A stretch of 64,000 nucleotides of DNA. It comes from Prescottella equi. Its GTDB lineage: Bacteria; Actinomycetota; Actinomycetes; Mycobacteriales; Mycobacteriaceae. The stretch is from positions 124,001 to 188,000 of the forward strand of contig NZ_LWTX01000005.1 of assembly GCF_002094305.1 (NCBI RefSeq), read 5' to 3'. The position numbers were made by a program, and so were the translations under genes. The notes under the pieces are model-generated. The model made no database searches. It worked only from the letters and a program-made list of their open reading frames with translations, and was not told where the DNA came from. Positions 17,099 to 24,554 of this stretch are shown piece by piece; position 1 is the first letter of the stretch; each line of letters starts with the position of its first letter.

Positions 17099-17716
17099 GT
17101 GAGCACCGAGGTCGCGTTCGACGTCGACGGCGTGCGCCTGTCCGGGGCACTCACCGACCCGGTCGATTCACTGCCGGTGGTCGTGTTCGCGCACGGCAGT
17201 GGGAGCGGACGGTTCAGTCCGCGCAACCGACTGGTCGCCGAGTTGTTGCAGGACGCCGGACTGGGCACGCTGCTGTTCGATCTGCTCGCACCGGACGAGG
17301 AGGCCGACCGGCGCCTGGTGTTCGACATCCCGCTGCTCGCGTGTCGGCTGCTCGAGGTGACCGCGCAGCTGCGCGAGCGCACCTCGGCCGTCGCGTACTT
17401 CGGGGCGAGCACCGGGGCGGCCGCGGCCCTGCACGCGGCCGCCGAGAAGGGCAACGACATCTCGGCGGTCGTCTCGCGCGGCGGCCGTCCGGACCTGGCC
17501 GGTTCACGGCTGTCGATGGTGCGGGCGCCGACGCTGTTGCTGGTGGGCTCGCTCGACACCACGGTGATCGACCTGAACCGTCAGGCGGCGAAGCTGCTCG
17601 AATGCGAGCACGAACTCGTCATCGTGCCCGGCGCGACGCACCTGTTCGAGGAGCCCGGCACCCTGGGCGTCGTCGCCGAACACGCCCGCACCTGGTTCGT
17701 CGAGCACGGCCGGTGA
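17099..17716 (+). CDS. Dienelactone-hydrolase-like alpha/beta hydrolase
   Basis: A 205-residue alpha/beta hydrolase. The oxyanion strand F-A-H-G-S-G-S-G-R-F is near residue 27, the nucleophile elbow F-G-A-S-T-G-A-A near 101 (G-x-S-x-G), the acid region L-V-G-S-L-D-T-T near 146, and the histidine in P-G-A-T-H-L-F near 181. The GTG at 17099 was chosen because the protein-like sequence starts there. It overlaps the next gene by 4 bp. Natural substrate unknown. Confidence 0.82.
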   Translation: MSTEVAFDVDGVRLSGALTDPVDSLPVVVFAHGSGSGRFSPRNRLVAELLQDAGLGTLLFDLLAPDEEADRRLVFDIPLLACRLLEVTAQLRERTSAVAYFGASTGAAAALHAAAEKGNDISAVVSRGGRPDLAGSRLSMVRAPTLLLVGSLDTTVIDLNRQAAKLLECEHELVIVPGATHLFEEPGTLGVVAEHARTWFVEHGR

Positions 17717-19332
17717 CCGTGACGGCCGCCGACGAGCTCCGCCGGGTGGCCCGCGAGGACTTCGGCTGGCAGCGGCTGCGCCCCGGCCAGGTGGAGGCGA
17801 TGACGCCGCTGTTGGAGGGCCGCGACGTGGTGGCCGCGATGCCCACCGGTTACGGCAAGTCGGCGGTGTACCAGGTCACGGCCGCACTCCGTGAGGGGAT
17901 GACGTTGGTGATCTCGCCGCTCATCGCGCTCGAACACGACCAGGTGTCGGGCATCGAAGCCGCCGACGACGCGCCCGTCGCGCTGGCGGTGAACTCCACT
18001 CTCGGGCCACGTCGGACCGCGGAGGCCTGGCGAACCGTCGAACGGGCCGGCGCGGAGTACCTCTTCCTCTCCCCCGAGCAACTCGTCGACGAGGCGACGC
18101 TCGAGCGGCTCGCGGCCTCGGACGTCTCGCTGGTCGTGGTCGACGAGGCGCACTGCATCAGCGCGTGGGGCCGCGACTTCCGCCCCGACTACCTGCGGTT
18201 GGGCGCCGCGATCGATCGGCTCGGGCATCCGCCGGTGCTCGCCCTGACCGCGACCGCGTCGCCGCCGGTCCGGGAGGAGATAGTCGCGCAGTTGCGGATG
18301 CGCGACCCGGTGCTCGTGGTCGGCGGCTTCGACCGGCCGAACATCCGGCTCGAAGTGCACCGCGCGACCACCGCGAAGGACAAGACGCGCGAACTCGTCG
18401 GTGCCGTGCGGCAGCTGTCGGGCACCGGCCTGCTCTACGTCTCGACGCGCGCCGCGACGCAGCAGTACGCGCGCTCGCTCGCCGAGACCGGGCTGCGCAC
18501 CGCGGCGTACCACGGCGGGATGCGTGCGGCCGACCGTGCGCGTGTCCACGAGGGCTTCCTCGCCGACCGGTACGACGTGGTGGTCGCGACGTCGGCGTTC
18601 GGGCTCGGTATCGACAAGCCCGACGTCCGGTTCGTCGTACACGAGTCCGTGCCGGATTCCCTCGACGACTACTACCAGCAGATCGGACGTGCCGGCCGCG
18701 ACGGCGCGGACGCTCGCGCGGTGCTCCTCTACCGTCCCGAGGACCTGGCGCTGCGCGCGTTCTTCGCTGCGGGCGCCCCGCGGGAGGCCACTTTGCGCCG
18801 GATCTACCGCGCCCTGTCGGGGCAGCCGATATCGCTGCGCGAGTTGCGGTCCCGGACCAATCTGCGGTCCCGCACCGCAACCAACGCGGTCAATCTCCTC
18901 GCCCGCGCGGGGGTCGTCGGGGACGGACCGGACGGCGTCACGTGGACCGGCGTCGGGGAGGACGAGGCGGTCGCCGCGGCCGCCCACGTCGCGGCGGTCG
19001 ACCGGAGGTGGGATCGTTCCCGGGTCGAGATGATGCGCGGGTACGCGGAGACCCGCGGCTGCCGGCGCGTCTTCCTCCTCGACTACTTCGGCGAGCACCC
19101 GGACGGCCCGTGCGGGAACTGCGATCGCTGCGACGACAACCCCCGCTCGACGACGCGACCCGGCGCCGATCCGTTCCCGGTGGACAGCCGCGTCGCCCAT
19201 CGCACTTTCGGTGCGGGCGTGGTGATCCGCACCGAATCCGACCGCGTCACCGTCCTGTTCGACGAGGTGGGATACCGCACGCTGTCCCTGGAGGCACTCG
19301 AGGACACGGAGCTGCTCCGTTCGATCGACTGA
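17713..19332 (+). CDS. recQ: RecQ-family ATP-dependent DNA helicase
   Basis: A 539-residue superfamily 2 helicase. Visible motifs are the Q/0 region F-G-W-Q-R-L-R-P-G-Q, Walker A P-T-G-Y-G-K-S near residue 58, the DEAH box V-V-D-E-A-H-C-I-S-A-W near 142, L-T-A-T-A-S-P (motif III), and Q-Q-I-G-R-A-G-R-D-G (motif VI). A zinc-binding C-G-N-C-D-R-C follows, and a small domain lies at the C-terminus, but no classical HRDC is obvious. The GTG start at 17713 overlaps the hydrolase stop by 4 bp. It probably acts in recombination or repair. Confidence 0.9.
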   Translation: MTVTAADELRRVAREDFGWQRLRPGQVEAMTPLLEGRDVVAAMPTGYGKSAVYQVTAALREGMTLVISPLIALEHDQVSGIEAADDAPVALAVNSTLGPRRTAEAWRTVERAGAEYLFLSPEQLVDEATLERLAASDVSLVVVDEAHCISAWGRDFRPDYLRLGAAIDRLGHPPVLALTATASPPVREEIVAQLRMRDPVLVVGGFDRPNIRLEVHRATTAKDKTRELVGAVRQLSGTGLLYVSTRAATQQYARSLAETGLRTAAYHGGMRAADRARVHEGFLADRYDVVVATSAFGLGIDKPDVRFVVHESVPDSLDDYYQQIGRAGRDGADARAVLLYRPEDLALRAFFAAGAPREATLRRIYRALSGQPISLRELRSRTNLRSRTATNAVNLLARAGVVGDGPDGVTWTGVGEDEAVAAAAHVAAVDRRWDRSRVEMMRGYAETRGCRRVFLLDYFGEHPDGPCGNCDRCDDNPRSTTRPGADPFPVDSRVAHRTFGAGVVIRTESDRVTVLFDEVGYRTLSLEALEDTELLRSID

Positions 19333-19366
19333 CGAGGCGACCACCCGACCAGGCACACTGGACCCC

Positions 19367-19816
19367 ATGACCGTCGACCGTGAGCAACCCGCACCGCAAC
19401 ACCGCCGCCCGGACGGCGTCACCGACGAGACCGTCGAGGCCGTCGGGAAGCTGTCGGAGGCCCTCGAGACCGTGGAGCAGGCCCGCGGCCATCTGTATGC
19501 GTTCCACCAGCTGATGGGCCGGGCCGATCTGCAGCTCGGGGACGCGGTGGAGAAACTGGCCGAGTCCGGGCACTCGGCGGCGGCCGAACGCCTGCGGACT
19601 GCGATGGTGGGCCGGAACGTCATCGAGGGGCGGTGGACGTTCCAGGTGGTCGAGGAGTTCGACGACGGCTACTGGTCCGAGCTGCGCGAGCACGAGAAGG
19701 CCGTGCGCGGCGTGCTGCTCGACGGCCGCCGGCACCTGTTCGAGGCCGAGATGAAGGAAGCGCGGCGCACGCAGGGCCGGGCCGGGCACGAGGCGCGGCC
19801 CGCACCCGAGCAGTGA
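19367..19816 (+). CDS. Conserved hypothetical protein
   Basis: A 149-residue soluble, strongly helical and charged protein. The region around residues 25-60 (V-G-K-L-S-E-A-L-E-T-V-E-Q-A-R-G-H-L) looks like a coiled coil, and the C-terminus is basic (M-K-E-A-R-R-T-Q-G). No known catalytic motif, signal peptide or membrane segment. It follows recQ by 34 bp in the same direction and may be co-transcribed. I do not recognise the family. Confidence 0.72.
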   Translation: MTVDREQPAPQHRRPDGVTDETVEAVGKLSEALETVEQARGHLYAFHQLMGRADLQLGDAVEKLAESGHSAAAERLRTAMVGRNVIEGRWTFQVVEEFDDGYWSELREHEKAVRGVLLDGRRHLFEAEMKEARRTQGRAGHEARPAPEQ

Positions 19817-19841
19817 CGCCCCGATCGAGGAGAGGAACGAA

Positions 19842-20222
19842 GTGGAGATTCTCAGCAGCAGAACGATTCTGCGCCCCCGCGACTACGAGGTGACGCTGGC
19901 GTTCTATCGGGACGTGCTGGGGCTGGCGATCGCCCGTGAGTACCCGGGTGGGACCGTGTTCTTCGCCGGTCAGGGCCTGATCGAGGTGAGTGCGCACGGC
20001 GGGACCGGGCTGGACAACCGGTTCTCCGGTGCCCTGTGGCTGCAGGTGCGCAACCTGGCGGACGTCCAGGCGGAACTGATCCGCGCCGAGGTGCCGATCG
20101 TGCGGGAGGCGCGGCAGGAGCCGTGGGGTCTGCACGAGATGTGGATCGCCGATCCCGACGACATCCCGATCGTTCTGGTGCAGATTCCCGAGGACCATCC
20201 GATCCGGCGGGATCTGCGCTGA
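19842..20222 (+). CDS. VOC-superfamily (glyoxalase/dioxygenase-like) protein
   Basis: A 126-residue single-domain vicinal-oxygen-chelate protein with paired beta-alpha-beta-beta-beta modules: L-A-F-Y-R-D-V-L-G-L near residue 19 and W-I-A-D-P-D-D-I-P-I-V-L-V near 102, the two most conserved positions of the fold. The GTG start at 19842 has a strong ribosome binding site (GAGGAGAGGAAC). VOC members include lyases, dioxygenases and antibiotic-binding proteins; nothing here decides which. Confidence 0.82.
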   Translation: MEILSSRTILRPRDYEVTLAFYRDVLGLAIAREYPGGTVFFAGQGLIEVSAHGGTGLDNRFSGALWLQVRNLADVQAELIRAEVPIVREARQEPWGLHEMWIADPDDIPIVLVQIPEDHPIRRDLR

Positions 20223-20225
20223 ACG

Positions 20226-20275
20226 CACCTGTGCGCCTTTCCGGTAGGGCCGGCTACCGAAAAGGCGCACAGGTG
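20226..20275. repeat. Dispersed palindromic repeat, copy 3
   Basis: A 22-bp inverted repeat, with arms at 20226-20247 and 20254-20275 and a 6-nt loop, containing CTGTGCGCCTTTCCGGTAG and one internal mismatch. It lies between the 3' ends of convergent genes, four bases after the VOC stop, and is the best-preserved member of the family also seen at 11444 and 13016. Confidence 0.88.
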
Positions 20276-20283
20276 CGGAGCGC

Positions 20284-20643
20284 CTACTTCGACAGCGCCG
20301 CCGCGATCTGGTCGGCCTGCGCCTGGCCCTCGTGCAGCTGGCGCAGCAGCCACAGTCGCAGGACCCGGGCGATGGCGCCCGCGAGGTAGAGGGCACCGCC
20401 GATCACGGTGAGCGCGAGGAACGCGGTGGCCAGGATCTGGTACGACGCGATGTCGCGCAGGTCGCTCTGTGTGAGCGACGAGATGTACACGACGAATGCG
20501 GCGACGACACCGACGACCATGAGTGCGATGCCGGCGATGCGGGCGGCACCGTCACCACGGGACTGGCCGGTCTTGAGCTTGAGATCGTCGACGTCGGACT
20601 TGAACTGGGCGCGACGCTCGTCTGCGAGAGTGGTCATCGTCAT
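20284..20643 (-). CDS. Small two-helix membrane protein coupled to the Liv ABC operon
   Basis: A 119-residue protein with a hydrophilic N-terminus (about 34 residues), hydrophobic helices at about 37-57 and 69-90, and an amphipathic C-terminal tail (L-R-Q-L-H-E-G-Q-A-Q-A-D-Q-I-A-A). Its ATG overlaps the stop of livF (ATGA), so it is translated as the last gene of the transporter operon. I do not recognise the family. The coupling suggests a role with the transporter, but nothing in the sequence says what. Confidence 0.78.
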   Translation of the reverse strand: MTMTTLADERRAQFKSDVDDLKLKTGQSRGDGAARIAGIALMVVGVVAAFVVYISSLTQSDLRDIASYQILATAFLALTVIGGALYLAGAIARVLRLWLLRQLHEGQAQADQIAAALSK

Positions 20644-21392
20644 CCTCCTAGGTAGCTGTTGGAAAGTTCGTTCTCGATTTCGTCGGGTGCCCCGACGCGG
20701 ACCACTCGTCCGTGGAGCATGAGCGCTGCGCGATCGGCGATCGGCAGCACGGCGCGGGCGAACTGCTCGGCCACCAGGATCGTCAGGCCCTCGTCGACCA
20801 GTTGGCCGACGATGTCGTACATCTGCGAGACGATCCGCGGGGCGAGCCCCATCGACAGTTCGTCGAGCAGCAGCACGGTGGGGTCGGTGCCGAGCGCCCG
20901 GGACAGTGCCAGCATCTGCTGCTCACCGCCGGACATCGATCCGGCCAGCTGGTTCTTGCGCTTGCCGAGGATCGGGAACCGGTTGTAGGCGACCTCCTCG
21001 AGCTTCGCCAGATCCGATCCGGTTCCCGTTGCGATCCACAGGTTCTCGCGGACCGTGAGGTTCGCGAAGATGCCGCGCCCTTCCGGGATCGAGCACACAC
21101 CGAGCTTGGCCAGGTCGGACGCCTCGGCGCCGTTGACGCACCGGCCGGCCATGCGCAGCTCGCCCTGGGTGATCGGCAGGATCCCGGAACAGATCTTGAG
21201 TGTCGAGGTCTTGCCGCCGCCGTTGGGACCGAGCAGCGCCATGACGGTACCCGGCGCAACCGCCAGGTCCACACCGTGCAGCACCTCGATGGGGCCGTAA
21301 CCCGCTCGGACACCGTCCAATTCGAGCAGTGGCGTGGGAGCCTCGTGGCGGCCGCCCGACGCCTGCGCCGCGTTCGTGGTCACCGTCGACAT
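20640..21392 (-). CDS. livF: Branched-chain amino-acid-type ABC transporter ATPase, LivF-like
   Basis: A 250-residue ABC ATPase. Walker A is G-P-N-G-G-G-K-T-S near residue 51, the signature is S-M-S-G-G-E-Q-Q, and Walker B is V-L-L-L-D-E-L-S-M-G, where L-S replaces the usual P-S as in LivF proteins. S-I-P-E-G-R-G-I-F is another LivF hallmark. The ATG at 21392 shares a base with the livG stop (TGATG). It energises uptake by the adjacent permease. Confidence 0.92.
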   Translation of the reverse strand: MSTVTTNAAQASGGRHEAPTPLLELDGVRAGYGPIEVLHGVDLAVAPGTVMALLGPNGGGKTSTLKICSGILPITQGELRMAGRCVNGAEASDLAKLGVCSIPEGRGIFANLTVRENLWIATGTGSDLAKLEEVAYNRFPILGKRKNQLAGSMSGGEQQMLALSRALGTDPTVLLLDELSMGLAPRIVSQMYDIVGQLVDEGLTILVAEQFARAVLPIADRAALMLHGRVVRVGAPDEIENELSNSYLGG

Positions 21393-22135
21393 CACACCGC
21401 CTCCTCTGCCGTACCGATGTACGCGGCGATCACGGCCGGATCGTCGCGAACCTGCTCCGCACTGCCCGACGCCAGCACGGCGCCGTAGTCGAGCACGTGA
21501 ATCTGCTTGCACAGCTTCATCACGAGCGGGATGTCGTGCTCGACCAGGCAGATCGCGAGGCCGTCCGCCGCGAGCTGCAGCAGCAGTTCCGCGAAGTCCT
21601 CGGTCTCCTGCTCCGTCTGACCGGACGCCGGTTCGTCGAGCAGGAGCAGTCGCGGCGACGTCATCAGTGCACGGGCCGCCTCGACGACCCGGGCCCGGCC
21701 GGTCGGAATGTCGGAGACGTCCTTGTCCGCGACGTCGGTGAGCTTGGTGAGCTCGAGGATCCGGTCGGTCTCGGCGTCCACGTCGATCCGGCTGCGGGTG
21801 TTGGACCGATGGATGTCACCGGCCACCCGGATGTTGTCCCGCACCGACAGCGACAGGAACAGTTCCAGTCGCTGGAACGTGCGGGCCAGGCCGCGGTTCG
21901 CGCGCTTGGCGGGCGAGAGCCGGGTGACGTCGTGCCCGTCGAGCAGGACCTTGCCCGACGCCGGCTTCTGCAGTCCGGTGATCGTGTTGAACAGCGTCGT
22001 CTTGCCGGCGCCGTTGGGACCGATCAGGCCCGTGATGGCGCCGCTCTCGACGGTGATGCTGACGTCGTCGACGGCGACGTTGCCGCCGAACTTGACGGTG
22101 ATTCCCCGGGTTTCGAGGATGGGGGTGTCAGGCAT
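21392..22135 (-). CDS. livG: Branched-chain amino-acid-type ABC transporter ATPase, LivG-like
   Basis: A 247-residue ABC ATPase with Walker [10 protein letters not shown] near residue 38, the LivG-type T-F-Q-R-L-E-L-F segment, Walker B L-L-L-L-D-E-P-A-S-G and switch histidine in L-V-E-H-D. The signature region reads I-P-T-G-R-A-R-V-V-E, lacking the Gln of the canonical S-G-G-Q. The ATG at 22135 overlaps the permease gene by 8 bp. It pairs with LivF to form the heterodimeric motor. Confidence 0.9.
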   Translation of the reverse strand: MPDTPILETRGITVKFGGNVAVDDVSITVESGAITGLIGPNGAGKTTLFNTITGLQKPASGKVLLDGHDVTRLSPAKRANRGLARTFQRLELFLSLSVRDNIRVAGDIHRSNTRSRIDVDAETDRILELTKLTDVADKDVSDIPTGRARVVEAARALMTSPRLLLLDEPASGQTEQETEDFAELLLQLAADGLAICLVEHDIPLVMKLCKQIHVLDYGAVLASGSAEQVRDDPAVIAAYIGTAEEAV

Positions 22136-24428
22136 GGACGATCGCCTCCTTCGGCGTCGCGGCGGGCGACGGCTCACCGAACTGTGCCGACGCGGTGTGC
22201 TCGGTGACGTTCGCCGGAAGCCCCAGTTCGCGGTCGAGTTCGGCCAGGCGGTCCTCCGTCCAGGGCTGGTCGACGCCGATCTCCTCGGGCGGCGTACCGC
22301 GCTTGGCGGCGGCCGCCTCCGGTCCCAGTACCGCCTCCGGCATGAACATCTGCCCGACGACCGGGAGCATGAACACCGTGACGATCGTGATCGTGGCGAA
22401 CCACCAGTTGCCGAGGACACCGGTGAGCGCGAGGACGTACGACAGCGCCACGACGGCAGCGCCGCCGACCAGCACCGGCTTGGCGCTGCGCAGATGGCGG
22501 TAGCCCTCGAGGACGTCGTGCACCGTGCCGGACGGATTCTTGCCGACCCCGAGACCGATCAGCGCGGGGCTGACGGCGGCGAGGTGCCCCATGAACGTCC
22601 ACAGCCCCTCGAGTTCGGGCTGCGCCGCGCCGAGGTTGTTGAACGACACCATGATCACGGCGAAGCCGACGCCGGCCATGAGCCCGCCGAACAGTGCGCC
22701 CGTCACGTAGCCGATACCGGCGACGACGGTGAGCATCAGCACGGTGAGGCTGATCATGATCGAGAAGTTCTCGTTGGAGACCGCACCGATCGCGCTCGAC
22801 ATCAGGATGCCGCCGAGTCCGGCGATGCCGGCCGAGAGCATGAAGACGCTGAGCTTGAGCTTGACGAGGTTCTGTCCGAGCATCGCGGCCGCGGCCGGGC
22901 TGTCCTTCATGGCCGCGAGGCGGCGTCCGTACCCGCTGTTGCGGAGCGCGACGACACCGATCGCCAGGATCGTGAAGATCGCGGTGACCGTCATGAGGAA
23001 CGCCGTCTGGTTGCTCAGGTCGAGCGGGCCGACCTTCAGCGGCGGGATCGACAGGCTGCCACCGGTGAACAGCGAGAACTTGACGCCGAACAGTTCGTGT
23101 TCGGTGGTGTCGCGCAGCACCATGTTGCTCAGGAACACACCGAACGCCATGGTTGCGAGGGCCAGGTACAGCCCGCGCAGGCGCAGTGCAGGCAGCGCGA
23201 CGAGGCCGCCGATGACGGCCGCGACCAGGGTGCCGATGATCAAGCCCCACAGCGTCAACCGGGTCGCGAGTCCGCTGCCCGAGGTGCCGAAGTGGTAGGC
23301 GACGATCGTCGAGATGGCGCCGAACGAGACCACCGCGAGGTTCATCTCGCCCGCGTAGCCGGTGAGCAGGGTGAGCGAGAGCGCGATGATCGCGAACGAC
23401 ATGCCCAGCGTGAGCGTGGTGATCGCGGACTCGACCATGAGCAGTCGGATCATGTAGACGATCACCAGCAGCGCGGCGCCCCAGGCGACGGCCTTGCGCA
23501 CCGTCGGGACGGTGTACCGCTCGCGGGTGCGGACCGCGGCGCCGCGCAGGCGGTCCTGCGGCAGCACGATGAGGACGACGAACAGCGCGATCATCGGCAG
23601 CGAGACACGCAGGTTGGACGTCCACGTCCACTCCGAGGGGAAGTAGCCGAGCACGTAGGTGCCGGCCAGGCCGAGAACGATCGCGCCGACGAACGTGCGC
23701 GGGATGCTGCGCAGTCGGCCGAACATGGCGGCGGCGAACGCGTCGATCACCAGCAGCGTCAGCAGGTTCGCCTCGAGGGTGCCGCCGCTGATCGGGGTGA
23801 TCAGGATGCCGGCGACCACTGCGAGCGTGGAGCCGAGGGCCCACGAGAAGGCCGCGATCCGCTCGGGGTTGTGACCGTTGAGCCGCAGCAGATCCGGGTC
23901 GTCGACGACGCCGCGCATCGAGACACCCAGGCGGGTGCGGGTGAACAGGAAGCGCAGGCCGACCGCGATCAGCACCGCGGCGACGAGGCAGATGACCTCG
24001 TGCATGTGCACGGTGGCGCCGAAGAACGAGAAGCGGCTCTCGTCGCCGAAGAACATCTTGACGGTCCGCGGCTCCTCGGGATGCCAGAACCAGTGCGAGA
24101 GCGACACGCCACCGAGGAGGATCGACACCGTGACGACGATCTTGGTGACCTCGGCGGTGTCCCGCAGCCCGCGCATGATCAGCGCGTACAGCAGCAGACC
24201 CATGAGCGGACCGGCGACGCCGATCGTCAGGAGCAGCGCCAACGGTGTCGGCAGGTCCCAGCCGTAGCGGAACTGCCAGTAGAGGAACGCACCGAGCATC
24301 GCCTGCGCGCCGTGCGCGAAGTTGAAGATGCCGGACGTGTTGTAGGTGAGTACCAGCCCGGAGGCGGCGATTGCGTACACCGAGCCCAGGACGAGACCCA
24401 GGATCGTGAACGTCACGAAAGTGTCCAT
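22128..24428 (-). CDS. Fused LivH-LivM branched-chain amino-acid-type permease
   Basis: A 766-residue membrane protein carrying both permease subunits in one chain. The LivH-like half (about 1-300) contains N-T-S-G-I-F-N-F-A-H-G-A-Q and R-L-G-V-S-M-R-G-V. The LivM-like half (about 320-660) contains L-T-G-Y-A-G-E-M-N-L-A and R-N-S-G-Y-G-R-R-L-A-A-M-K-D-S. A C-terminal stretch adds two more helices and a 70-residue hydrophilic tail rich in Glu and Pro. Such fusions are known in actinobacteria. The substrate may be an amino acid, amide or other small acid. Confidence 0.9.
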   Translation of the reverse strand: MDTFVTFTILGLVLGSVYAIAASGLVLTYNTSGIFNFAHGAQAMLGAFLYWQFRYGWDLPTPLALLLTIGVAGPLMGLLLYALIMRGLRDTAEVTKIVVTVSILLGGVSLSHWFWHPEEPRTVKMFFGDESRFSFFGATVHMHEVICLVAAVLIAVGLRFLFTRTRLGVSMRGVVDDPDLLRLNGHNPERIAAFSWALGSTLAVVAGILITPISGGTLEANLLTLLVIDAFAAAMFGRLRSIPRTFVGAIVLGLAGTYVLGYFPSEWTWTSNLRVSLPMIALFVVLIVLPQDRLRGAAVRTRERYTVPTVRKAVAWGAALLVIVYMIRLLMVESAITTLTLGMSFAIIALSLTLLTGYAGEMNLAVVSFGAISTIVAYHFGTSGSGLATRLTLWGLIIGTLVAAVIGGLVALPALRLRGLYLALATMAFGVFLSNMVLRDTTEHELFGVKFSLFTGGSLSIPPLKVGPLDLSNQTAFLMTVTAIFTILAIGVVALRNSGYGRRLAAMKDSPAAAAMLGQNLVKLKLSVFMLSAGIAGLGGILMSSAIGAVSNENFSIMISLTVLMLTVVAGIGYVTGALFGGLMAGVGFAVIMVSFNNLGAAQPELEGLWTFMGHLAAVSPALIGLGVGKNPSGTVHDVLEGYRHLRSAKPVLVGGAAVVALSYVLALTGVLGNWWFATITIVTVFMLPVVGQMFMPEAVLGPEAAAAKRGTPPEEIGVDQPWTEDRLAELDRELGLPANVTEHTASAQFGEPSPAATPKEAIVHA

Positions 24429-24452
24429 CTGGAAACCCTCAGTAAGGATGGG

Positions 24453-24487
24453 CGCGGCGCCCCGGGGCGGTGGCCCGGGGCGCCGCG
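24453..24487 (-). terminator. Intra-operon hairpin between livK and livHM
   Basis: A perfect 14-bp, almost all-GC inverted repeat (CGCGGCGCCCCGGG at 24453-24466, complement at 24474-24487) with a 7-nt loop lies in the 126-bp gap after the receptor gene. It could be a partial terminator or a 3'-stabilising hairpin giving more receptor than permease. Confidence 0.6.
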
Positions 24488-24554
24488 TTCATCGGTGGGA
24501 GTTGGTGCCGGCCGGTCGATCACCTGTGGGCGTCGACCGGGCGGCGTGGCCGGA

